Assembly: GCA_016213945.1 (NCBI GenBank)
Contig: JACQZF010000011.1
Coordinates: forward strand, 1-49,537
Direction of reading: 5' to 3'
Origin: Nitrospirota bacterium
Lineage (GTDB): Bacteria > Nitrospirota > Thermodesulfovibrionia > UBA6902
DNA length: 49,537 nucleotides
In this document: one piece after another, positions 36,257 to 43,216 of the stretch
Position numbering within the stretch: the first letter of the stretch is position 1
Layout of the letters: every line of letters begins with the position of its first letter
Program-made: the position numbers and the translations under genes
The notes under the pieces: generated by a model
The model's database searches: none
Told to the model about the DNA's origin: nothing
Seen by the model: only the letters and a program-made list of their open reading frames with translations

Positions 36257-36277
36257 GTAATGATACATGAATCAGTC

Positions 36278-36353
36278 GTCATGCCCGAAGTTCTTAATCG
36301 GGCATCCAGTTCTTCGGCTGTATGGATTCCCGCTTACTGACTGCGGGAATGAC
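36278..36353. repeat. R1 element, 76 bp
   Basis: GTCATGCCCGAAGTTCTTAA, inner complement CGGGCATCC, right end CTGCGGGAATGAC. Third member of the long R1 type. Confidence 0.85.
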
Positions 36354-36399
36354 AAGTAGTGTGGCTTATTCATGGACTACTTAGTGAAAGGATAGAGCT

Positions 36400-37143
36400 T
36401 TGTTTCCTATATCGGTTGCGATAATAACTAAGAATGAAGAGCATAACATCGAAGACGCGCTGAAAAGCGTTGCCGACGCACAGGAGATAATTGTCGTCGA
36501 TTCATTCAGCAGCGACAGGACGGTTGAGATCTGCAGGAAGTACACTGACAAGGTCTTCCAGCACCAGTGGGAAGGATACGCCAGGCAGAAACAAAGGGCG
36601 GTTGATCTCGCAGTGGGCCAGTGGGTCTTGATACTCGATGCGGATGAGAGGGTAACTCCTGACCTCAAAGTGGAAATCGTGAAAACCATAGCACAGACAG
36701 ACTGCAATGGTTTCTACATGCCGAGGGAAAACTATTTTATCGGTAAATGGATAAAACACGGAGGCTGGTGGCCTGACAATACATTGAGGCTTTTCAAGAA
36801 AGACAAAGGGCGGTTTGAGATCAGGGAGGTACATGAGAAAATAGTTATTGAGGGCAGAACCGGATATTTAAAAAATCCGCTCAGGCATTACACGTACCGG
36901 AGCATCCAGGATTTTACCGCGAGAATGGAGGGCTACTCCACGCTTGCCGCCAGAGAGATATTGAAAAGCTCCGGGAAGGCCGGCGTATTTTCGCTAACCG
37001 TAAAGCCGCTTTCAACTTTTCTTAAAATGTACGTGCTGCGGCTCGGCGTTCTCGATGGAAGGCACGGGCTGATACTCGCCGTTCTTTACAGCTACTACAC
37101 GTTTTTAAAATACGCAAAGACGTGGGAAATACAACTGAAATGA
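36400..37143 (+). CDS. GT2 glycosyltransferase, LPS core type (WaaE/KdtX-like)
   Basis: 247 residues. ISVAIITKNEEHNIEDALKS, IIVVDSFSSDRTVEI, WEGYARQKQRAVDLA, WVLILDADERVTPDL, GFYMPRENYFIGKWIKHGGW, DNTLRLFKK and REVHEKI match the WaaE/KdtX group that adds glucose to the inner core heptose. The start is TTG 36400 with AAGGA 8 nt upstream; no ATG is available before the conserved motif. It is coupled to the heptosyltransferase gene (ATGA overlap). Confidence 0.87.
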   Translation: MFPISVAIITKNEEHNIEDALKSVADAQEIIVVDSFSSDRTVEICRKYTDKVFQHQWEGYARQKQRAVDLAVGQWVLILDADERVTPDLKVEIVKTIAQTDCNGFYMPRENYFIGKWIKHGGWWPDNTLRLFKKDKGRFEIREVHEKIVIEGRTGYLKNPLRHYTYRSIQDFTARMEGYSTLAAREILKSSGKAGVFSLTVKPLSTFLKMYVLRLGVLDGRHGLILAVLYSYYTFLKYAKTWEIQLK

Positions 37144-38192
37144 AAATGCTTATCATCAAACCCAGCTCGCTGGGCGACATTATTCATGCCCTGCCTTTTC
37201 TGAAGGCGGTGAAAGATACCTTCCCAAAGGCACGAATTGACTGGGTGATAAGCGAAAATTTTAAAGACATCCTCACAGGCAATCCTCTTATAGACAGGCT
37301 TATTGTCTTTGATAAGGATTCGTTAAAGAAAATCGGCAAGCTGTTTTCTATAACATCGGCACTGCTTAAGGAGCTGAAGGCGCGGCGCTATGACATTGTT
37401 GTTGATCTTCAGGGACTATTAAGAAGCGGGGTGATGACATTATTTTCAGTGGCCCCGGTGAAAGTAGGTTTTGCGGACGCGCGTGAAGGGAGCACTTTTT
37501 TTTATGATAAAAAAGTTTCCGTCAACAAAAACATGCACGCAGTAGACAAATGCCTTGAGATTGCAAAGGCAATCGGCGTAAAGGTGAGCAAGGCGGAGTT
37601 CCCGCTTCATGTTGATAAGGCATCAAAGGCAAAAGCCAAAGAGCTTATCGGCAACATCGGGGAATATCTTGTGATAGTTCCATCTGCGAGGTGGGAGACG
37701 AAAAGGTGGCCTGCTGAAAATTTCGCATCGCTTATTGGAAAGCTTTCAATTCCATGCGTCATTGTTGGAAGCAAGGGGGACAAGAAGATAGTGCAGGAGA
37801 TTATGGATAGAAGACAGAAGACAGAAGACAGAAGACAGATACCCCCCCATCCCCCCCTTGGCAAGGGGGGGCAAAGGGGGGTTATCGACCTTTGCGGTAA
37901 AACCGATCTGAAAGAGCTCGTTGCCTTGATTGCCGGGGCGCGGGCGGTGGTTAGCAATGATTCAGGCCCAATGCACATTGCCGCCGCGCTAAATAAACCA
38001 CTTGTCGCGATCTTCGGCCCCACTGATCCGGCAAAGACCGGCCCGTACGGCTGGCAGAAAAATAAAAATATGAAAGTAATAAGGGCAAACGTCACATGCG
38101 GCCCTTGCAGAAAGAGGAAATGCAGGGAGTTTATCTGCATGGAAAAGCTAAGCGCTGAAAAAGTGTTTAAAGCGGTGAAAGAACTTTTATGA
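37140..38192 (+). CDS. waaC: LPS heptosyltransferase, GT9 (WaaC-like)
   Basis: 350 residues from ATG 37140. MLIIKPSSLGDIIHALPFLK with the catalytic Asp of GT9 enzymes, IDWVISENFKDIL, DLQGLLRSGVM, VPSARWETKRWPAENF (donor site), and the C-terminal SNDSGPMHIAAALNKPLVAIFGPTDPAKTGPYG. Adds heptose to Kdo of the inner core; the Asp-Gly differences between WaaC and WaaF are not decisive here. An R3 block and an R2 copy (37806-37883) insert RRQKTEDRRQIPPHPPLGKG and a few more residues before DLCGKTDL, in frame. The first in-frame start GTG 37122 is less likely. Confidence 0.87.
   Translation: MKMLIIKPSSLGDIIHALPFLKAVKDTFPKARIDWVISENFKDILTGNPLIDRLIVFDKDSLKKIGKLFSITSALLKELKARRYDIVVDLQGLLRSGVMTLFSVAPVKVGFADAREGSTFFYDKKVSVNKNMHAVDKCLEIAKAIGVKVSKAEFPLHVDKASKAKAKELIGNIGEYLVIVPSARWETKRWPAENFASLIGKLSIPCVIVGSKGDKKIVQEIMDRRQKTEDRRQIPPHPPLGKGGQRGVIDLCGKTDLKELVALIAGARAVVSNDSGPMHIAAALNKPLVAIFGPTDPAKTGPYGWQKNKNMKVIRANVTCGPCRKRKCREFICMEKLSAEKVFKAVKELL
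37806..37840. repeat. R3 tandem (GACAGAA) inside the heptosyltransferase gene
   Basis: Four tandem GACAGAA units (TAGAAGACAGAAGACAGAAG and on). It contains CAGAAGACAGAAGACAG, whose exact reverse complement lies in the signal-peptide region of the DUF3108 gene at 38269-38285. Confidence 0.88.
37841..37883. repeat. R2 copy inside the heptosyltransferase gene, in frame
   Basis: ACCCCCCCATCCCCCCCTTG, GCAAGGGGGGGCAAAGGGGG, GTT. Encodes PPHPPLGKGGQRGV. Sits right after the R3 block. Confidence 0.9.
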
Positions 38193-38968
38193 AAAAGTTC
38201 AGAAGTCAGAAGTCAGAAGTCAGAAGTCAGAAAAGAATTATCGTATTGCTCAGTCTGTGCTCTGTCCTCTGTCTTCTGTCTTCTGTTTTCTGTCTTTCTG
38301 TCGAGGCCGAACAGTCGATCAATAAAAGATTCGTTTACTACATATACTGGTCTGGGATAAAGGCGGGTGAGGCGGTCCTGAATTTTGAAGATACGCCGGA
38401 GGGCGTCATTATTAAAACTCTCGCGACATCCGCGCCGGTGATCTCCATTTTTTATAAAGTGGAGGATTTCGCGCAAAGCACTTTGAAGCCCGATGGCTAT
38501 CCGAAGAGTTTTATCCTGAAGGCAAGCGAAGGGAGGCACAAAAGGGACAAGGAGACGTACTTTGAATCTATGCCGGACGGAAAGTATAAGATAAATTATT
38601 ACGATAAAATAAAAGACAAGAGGGCTGAATTCTTCTTCGATCAACCGGCATATGACCCGTTGTCAGCTTTCTTCGCAATGACAAAGATGTCATTGGAGGC
38701 GGGACAGTCTAAATTTATCGACATCTTTGACAGCAAGAAGCTATATCATACTGAAATTCAGGTTTTGAAAAAAGAAAAGGTCCGCGTGCCCGCAGGAGAG
38801 TTCGACACGATCCTCGTGAAGCCTCTTTTAAAATCAGAGGGGCTTTTCCGCAAGACAGGAGATATCTTTATCTGGGCGACTGACGACGATAGAAAATTAC
38901 CCGTCCTTTTAAAAAGCAAGGCCGTAATCGGCTCCTTCACCGTTGAGCTGGCCGAAGGGGATTACTGA
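38189..38968 (+). CDS. DUF3108 periplasmic protein with a repeat-built signal peptide
   Basis: 259 residues. DUF3108 core: FVYYIYWSGIKAGEAVLNFE, then STLKPDGYPKSFIL, FFFDQPAYDPLSAFFAMT, VRVPAGEFDTILVKPLLKS and a WATDDDRKLPVLLKSKA end. Family function is unknown; periplasmic location is expected. The N-terminus MKKFRSQKSEVRSQKRIIVL followed by LSLCSVLCLLSSVFCLSVEA is a plausible signal peptide (cleavage after VEA), but both its basic part and hydrophobic core are translated from R3 repeats at 38197-38316. ATG overlaps the heptosyltransferase stop by 4 nt, so the start is well fixed. Confidence 0.85.
   Translation: MKKFRSQKSEVRSQKRIIVLLSLCSVLCLLSSVFCLSVEAEQSINKRFVYYIYWSGIKAGEAVLNFEDTPEGVIIKTLATSAPVISIFYKVEDFAQSTLKPDGYPKSFILKASEGRHKRDKETYFESMPDGKYKINYYDKIKDKRAEFFFDQPAYDPLSAFFAMTKMSLEAGQSKFIDIFDSKKLYHTEIQVLKKEKVRVPAGEFDTILVKPLLKSEGLFRKTGDIFIWATDDDRKLPVLLKSKAVIGSFTVELAEGDY
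38197..38312. repeat. R3 inverted pair inside the DUF3108 signal-peptide region
   Basis: Left arm: tandem AGAAGTC units (38199-38231). Right arm: CTCTGTCCTCTGTCTTCTGT and similar units (38260-38311). The arms are nearly complementary and form one hairpin over the first 40 codons. Confidence 0.85.
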
Positions 38969-39001
38969 TGATCCTTACATAACAAAAGGTCTCCCGGCGT
39001 T

Positions 39002-39133
39002 GTCACTCCCGCTTGTCGGGAGCCCTTCCGTAATCTGTCATGCTTGCTTGTCCAGCATCTTCTTTGCCTGTCATTCCAGCTTGTCTGGAATCCTTCCTTA
39101 AAACCAAGACGATTCCGGACAAGCCGGAATGAC
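39002..39133. repeat. cluster of three R1 elements
   Basis: GTCACTCCCGCTTGTCGGGA at 39002; GTCATGCTTGCTTGTCCAGC at about 39037; and a full R1 hairpin 39070-39133 from GTCATTCCAGCTTGTCTGGA to CCGGACAAGCCGGAATGAC. Fills the gap between the DUF3108 and MetE-like genes. Confidence 0.8.
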
Positions 39134-39160
39134 AAAGCGAGGCCATTAGATTTACAGCTT

Positions 39161-39189
39161 TTAAAAGTTTGTTTGCAACTTGTTACAAT
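39161..39189 (+). promoter_or_regulatory. putative extended -10 promoter of the MetE-like gene
   Basis: TGTTACAAT (39181-39189) is an extended -10 (TGnTACAAT); TTAAAA lies 17 bp upstream as a weak -35. The ATG at 39205 follows the -10 by 15 nt with no Shine-Dalgarno. Confidence 0.5.
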
Positions 39190-39204
39190 CATGAAGTATC
39201 ATTA

Positions 39205-40224
39205 ATGACTATGTTTCAGAGCTTCAGCACAACAGGTATCGGCAGCCTGCCTCACACTGATCCTGCAGAGGCATGTAATGTCATTTTAAGCTCGGTGGAT
39301 ATTCCCTTCTGGCCGCAGTTGCCGCACAGGAGTTTTCTTGAGCTTATGGTCCCGCAATACTCTGAAGGTTTTCCATTCATAAAAATTGAAGGCGAGCACG
39401 TAAATATAATACCGGGCGAGGAGAAGGCGATTTCGGTATTTTACGAGACGATTGCCGGTAACAGCGGTTTCCCCATTTCCCAGGAAAATGCTGCCGGGTT
39501 CTACGCATTCCTTGAAATCCTAAAAAGACAGGACAGGAAACTCGATACGGTTAAAGGCCACATCACAGGGCCTCTGACTTTTACGTTGTCTGTAACGGAT
39601 GATCAAAAACGTCCTCTTTTTTTCAATGACGAACTTAGAGAGCTCGCGCTTGAATTGCTCAAGGGCAAGGCAAGCTGGCAGATCAATATGCTCAAGCCCT
39701 TTGCCGGGAAAGTGCTGATCTTCATTGACGAACCGATCCTTTCTGCGCTGGGCACGTCCACTTACATCGGAGTAAATACCGCCGAGGCCTCAAGGATGCT
39801 CCAGGAGATTGTCAAACACATCAAGAACTCAGGCGGCATTGCCGGCATCCACTGCTGCGGCAAGGCTGACTGGCCGCTGATACTTTCCTCGGGTATTGAC
39901 GTGTTCAATTTTGACGCATATTTTTACTGGGATTCCCTCAGCCTGTATCCTGACGAAATAAAGTCGTTCATCAACAACAACGGCTTTATAGCCTGGGGGG
40001 TGGTCCCGACATCAGATATGATAAGAGGCGTGACCCTCCAGGGTTTGTGCGATCAGCTTGAAAGGGGCCTGACCTCGCTTGAGAAGATCGGCATACCCCG
40101 TGAAAAGATCAGGCGGCAGGCATTGATAACTCCCTCCTGCGGGACAGGCTCATTGGTCACCGAAGACGCGCTGAGGGTATTCTCCCTGTTAAAGGACCTA
40201 AGAAATCAATATGTCAAGGGTTAA
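39205..40224 (+). CDS. short MetE-like methionine synthase (core-MetE type)
   Basis: 339 residues resembling the C-terminal catalytic half of cobalamin-independent methionine synthase. TTGIGSLPHTDPAEA at the N-terminus, HITGPLTFTLSV, LIFIDEPILSALG, GIHCCGKADW with a zinc His-x-Cys, and TPSCGTGSL with the third Cys. The N-terminal folate-binding half of MetE is missing. In anaerobes such core-MetE proteins take methyl groups from a methylcobalamin or corrinoid protein; that is family knowledge, not visible here. The first ATG at 39205 is used; 39211 is equally possible. Stop overlaps tmk by 14 nt. Confidence 0.8.
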   Translation: MTMFQSFSTTGIGSLPHTDPAEACNVILSSVDIPFWPQLPHRSFLELMVPQYSEGFPFIKIEGEHVNIIPGEEKAISVFYETIAGNSGFPISQENAAGFYAFLEILKRQDRKLDTVKGHITGPLTFTLSVTDDQKRPLFFNDELRELALELLKGKASWQINMLKPFAGKVLIFIDEPILSALGTSTYIGVNTAEASRMLQEIVKHIKNSGGIAGIHCCGKADWPLILSSGIDVFNFDAYFYWDSLSLYPDEIKSFINNNGFIAWGVVPTSDMIRGVTLQGLCDQLERGLTSLEKIGIPREKIRRQALITPSCGTGSLVTEDALRVFSLLKDLRNQYVKG

Positions 40225-40834
40225 GGGGTTCATCTCCTTTGAAGGCATAGAAGGCTCCGGTAAAAGCACCCAGGTAAAACTCATTGCCGGCTATTTACGC
40301 TCAAAGGGCCACAATGTCATTGAGACTGTCGAGCCGGGCGGGACAAAGATCGGGGGCAAGATCAGGGGCCTGCTCCTTGAACCTGAAAATCACATGGACC
40401 CGCTTACCGAACTTCTTCTGTACTATGCGTCGCGGGCGCAGCACGTCAGGGAAGTAATTTATCCGGCGATACTCAAAAGCACGGTTGTCATCACAGACCG
40501 TTTTACGGATTCGACTATCGCTTATCAGGGTTACGCACGAGGGCTGGATATATCTCTTATACACGCACTCGATGAGATCGTGGTCCCTGATCTGAGACCT
40601 TCCCTCACCTTTCTGCTTGACCTCGATGTTGAGGATGGACTCAGGAGAAACAGGCAAGCGCAGAAAGAGGACAGGTTTGAATTAGAGACAATAGAGTTTC
40701 ATGGCCGGGTCAGGAGCGGTTTCCTTCAGATCGCCAAAGACGAGCCGGAGAGGGTCAAGGTAATTGACGCCTCAAAAAGCCCTGAAGAAGTCAGCGCTGA
40801 GATAATAAAAGTGTTAGAGGCATCATGGCATTAA
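40211..40834 (+). CDS. tmk: thymidylate kinase
   Basis: Phosphorylates dTMP to dTDP. P-loop FEGIEGSGKSTQ, EPGGTKIGGKIRGLLL, YYASRAQHVREVI, TDRFTDSTIAYQG (DR motif) and LDLDVEDGLRR with the LID ending QKEDRFELE. Length 207 is typical. It overlaps both the core-MetE gene and holB, indicating one transcript. The tmk-holB-ricT-metG order is common in bacteria. Confidence 0.96.
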   Translation: MSRVKGFISFEGIEGSGKSTQVKLIAGYLRSKGHNVIETVEPGGTKIGGKIRGLLLEPENHMDPLTELLLYYASRAQHVREVIYPAILKSTVVITDRFTDSTIAYQGYARGLDISLIHALDEIVVPDLRPSLTFLLDLDVEDGLRRNRQAQKEDRFELETIEFHGRVRSGFLQIAKDEPERVKVIDASKSPEEVSAEIIKVLEASWH

Positions 40835-41940
40835 AAGATATCATCGGACAGGAAAAGGCCCTCGGCATTCTCCGGGGCTGCATTGAAAAAAACCGTATCC
40901 CTCACGCGCTTTTATTTGCGGGCGATGAAGGCATCGGCAAGAGGCTTACCGCGATCAACTTTGCAAAAGCGCTTAACTGTCAGAAGGCAGAAGTCAGAAC
41001 ACAGAACACAGAGGAAAGTCCGGGGTTTGATTTTGGGACTGAAGATAGTCTGAATTCTGAACTCTTTGCACCGGAGTCTCAGACTGACAACACCGTCCCC
41101 CAACCCCCAACCCCCAACCCCCTTATCGATTCCTGCGATGCCTGTCCTTCATGCGTAAAGATAGACAAGGGGATCCATCCGGACTTTTTTCTGATCGAGA
41201 CTGAAGGCGACGGGGACCAGATAAAGATCGAGGCGGTAAGGCAGCTTGAAGAAGCTTTGTCCTACAAACCCTATGAAGCCAGCTATAAGATCGCGATTGT
41301 CGACAATGCCGACAAGATGAATTCATCGGCGGCCAATGCCTTTCTGTCCACGCTTGAGTCGCCTCCGTCACAAAGCATTATAATCCTTGTTTCATCAAAA
41401 CCCGACAGGCTCCTGCCGACAATCCGCTCAAGATGCCAGAGGATAAACTTCGCGCCTCTGCCCGTTGAAATGATGAGCGGCCTGGTGAAAGAGAAATATA
41501 AAAAGCTGGACGATGAGCAGGCATTACTTTTAAGTGTGCTGTCAGGCGGCAGGCTCGGATACGCCCTGAATGAAAACCTGGTCGCCCAAAGAGACAGGTC
41601 TTTCAATATTTTCAACCAAATGCTGAGCGCCCCCGAAGATGATATACGCGATGACAAATTATCCATGGAGGAATGGTTTGACTGGGCGCAGCTCTGGCTG
41701 AGGGACATTGCCGTATTTAAGGCGACAGGGCAAACGGCCTTCCTGATCAATAAAGACAGGGCAGGCGAGATACAGGACCTTGCCGGGAAGGCGGCCCTGA
41801 AAGATATACTAAAACTGGCCCGCGAGCTTTATAATATAAGGGTACAGTTAAATTTCAATCTCAACGAAAAGCTCACGTTTAACTACACAAGCCTTTTAAT
41901 GAGAAAAAGGTTAGGGAAAACATATGCAGGAAAACAATGA
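40825..41940 (+). CDS. holB: DNA polymerase III delta-prime subunit
   Basis: Clamp-loader subunit. Start IIGQEKALGILRGCIEKNRI, HALLFAGDEGIGKRL (degenerate Walker A), zinc cluster CDACPSCVKI, HPDFFLIE, VDNADKMNSSAANAFLSTLESPP and SSKPDRLLPTIRSRCQRI. Between FAKALNC and CDACPSC lie about 45 residues of repeat-derived sequence (QKAEVRTQNTEESPG up to TPNPLI) from an R3 block and a CAACCCCC tandem, in frame, so the zinc-site region is split. The C-terminal collar is complete. ATG overlaps the tmk end. Confidence 0.93.
   Translation: MALKDIIGQEKALGILRGCIEKNRIPHALLFAGDEGIGKRLTAINFAKALNCQKAEVRTQNTEESPGFDFGTEDSLNSELFAPESQTDNTVPQPPTPNPLIDSCDACPSCVKIDKGIHPDFFLIETEGDGDQIKIEAVRQLEEALSYKPYEASYKIAIVDNADKMNSSAANAFLSTLESPPSQSIIILVSSKPDRLLPTIRSRCQRINFAPLPVEMMSGLVKEKYKKLDDEQALLLSVLSGGRLGYALNENLVAQRDRSFNIFNQMLSAPEDDIRDDKLSMEEWFDWAQLWLRDIAVFKATGQTAFLINKDRAGEIQDLAGKAALKDILKLARELYNIRVQLNFNLNEKLTFNYTSLLMRKRLGKTYAGKQ
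40977..41124. repeat. R3 block plus CAACCCCC tandem inside holB, in frame
   Basis: CAGAAGGCAGAAGTCAGAAC then ACAGAACACAGAGG at the left; three CAACCCCC units (41100-41123) at the right. The stretch between looks like former non-coding DNA, with words such as TGAATTCTGAACTC. Confidence 0.7.
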
Positions 41941-43042
41941 CATACTGGAAACGCACGATGAGGCTGAACCACCTCTCAAACATACTGTAGTCGGTATCAG
42001 GTTCAGACGGTGCGGAAAGGTGTACACCTTTGAAGTCAACGGGCTTGACGTGCACCCCGGCGCAAAGGTTGTCGTAGAATCGGAAATGGGTTTGAGCATA
42101 GGCAATGTCGTAACGCCGAAGTGCTCAATTGAAAAACCGGATGGGCCTTTGAAAAAGGTCATCAGGATGGTATCTGAGGAAGACCTTGAAACAATAAAAA
42201 ACAACCGCGCCCTTGAGGAAGAGGCAAAAGTTTTCTGCGCCAACAGGGCCAAAGAACTTAATCTCCCCATGAAGATTGTGTCGGCGGAGACAACTCTTGA
42301 TAAAAAGAGGCTCATATTCTATTTCACGGCGGATGGCAGGATCGATTTCAGGGAGCTCGTCAGAGACCTTGCGGCAAGATTCAAGACCCGCATTGAAATG
42401 AGACAGATAGGCGTCAGGGACGAAGTGAAAATATTGGGCGGCATCGGCTGCTGCGGCAGGCAGACGTGTTGCAGCCTCTTTCTTACATCTTTTGAGCCTG
42501 TAACGATAAAAATGGCAAAGCAGCAGGACCTCTCGATAAACCAGAGCAAGCTGTCCGGCATCTGCGGCAGATTGATGTGCTGTCTTGGTTATGAATGCAA
42601 AGACGCGCCGGAAGAGGAGACAGCGCCGCCCAAAGGGGAAGATTTCATAACTGTTACAGATGAGCCTTCTGCGGGCCCCCTTCAAAAGCTGGATTCGGAA
42701 GTGATCTCTGCCCCTGAGTCAGAACAACATGCCGAATCACCCCGGGGCCGTGATGAAAGGCAAAGGACAGATGTTCCAGGCAGAGAGCAGCAGCAAAAGG
42801 AGGGAGCGGCACCTGACCAGTTTAGAAGGGACAGGCATCACAGGAGAAGACGTCACAGGCCGAGGAAACATTCGCCGGAAAACGCTGCTCAGGCAGCGCC
42901 TCCTCAGCAAAGGCCTGTTCAGCCGGAGAAACCCGTTCAGCAGAACGAACCCCGGCAGGGTGGACAGCAGCCGGCAGATGCGGAGGGGAAGGGCAAGCCC
43001 TTCAACAAACGCAGGAGATTCTGGCATAAGAAGAAACAGTAG
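41924..43042 (+). CDS. ricT: PSP1-domain protein RicT (YaaT)
   Basis: 372 residues. PSP1 core with FEVNGLDVHPGAKVVVESE, LIFYFTADGRIDFRELVRDLA, IGVRDEVKILGGIGCCGRQTCC and CGRLMCCLGYE: the Cys pairs match the RicT cysteines that hold a [4Fe-4S] cluster in Bacillus. After residue about 230 the tail is Gln/Pro/Arg/His-rich and probably disordered. RicT acts with RicA and RicF on RNA processing in Firmicutes; these partners are not seen here. It sits in the usual place between holB and metG, starting inside holB. Confidence 0.9.
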   Translation: MQENNDILETHDEAEPPLKHTVVGIRFRRCGKVYTFEVNGLDVHPGAKVVVESEMGLSIGNVVTPKCSIEKPDGPLKKVIRMVSEEDLETIKNNRALEEEAKVFCANRAKELNLPMKIVSAETTLDKKRLIFYFTADGRIDFRELVRDLAARFKTRIEMRQIGVRDEVKILGGIGCCGRQTCCSLFLTSFEPVTIKMAKQQDLSINQSKLSGICGRLMCCLGYECKDAPEEETAPPKGEDFITVTDEPSAGPLQKLDSEVISAPESEQHAESPRGRDERQRTDVPGREQQQKEGAAPDQFRRDRHHRRRRHRPRKHSPENAAQAAPPQQRPVQPEKPVQQNEPRQGGQQPADAEGKGKPFNKRRRFWHKKKQ

Positions 43043-43055
43043 GCTAACCATTGAA

Positions 43056-43197
43056 TTGAACCACGGAGAACACAGAGGCACAGAGACACGGAGAAAATAA
43101 AAATTGAAGTTGAGAAGTAGAGTGTCCCGTTTTGTTATCTTCCTTACTTCTTATATTCTTTCTTTGCGCCTCTGTGTCTCAGTGACTCAGTGGTTTT
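43056..43197. repeat. R4 element (CCACGGAG inverted pair)
   Basis: TTGAACCACGGAGAACACAG and GGCACAGAGACACGGAG (43054-43094) face GCGCCTCTGTGTCTCAGTGA and CTCAGTGG (43167-43194). Fills the ricT-metG gap; metG has no Shine-Dalgarno beyond it. Confidence 0.75.
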
Positions 43198-43216
43198 TAA
43201 AATTTAAACACTCATA

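Noticed and set aside
37806-37840. tandem GACAGAA as a possible CRISPR array
   Set aside because: Units are 7 bp without spacers and are translated in frame.
13983-38968. exosortase/PEP-CTERM type exopolysaccharide locus
   Set aside because: AsnB and glycosyltransferases fit such loci, but no exosortase, PrsK/PrsR or PEP-CTERM protein is present.
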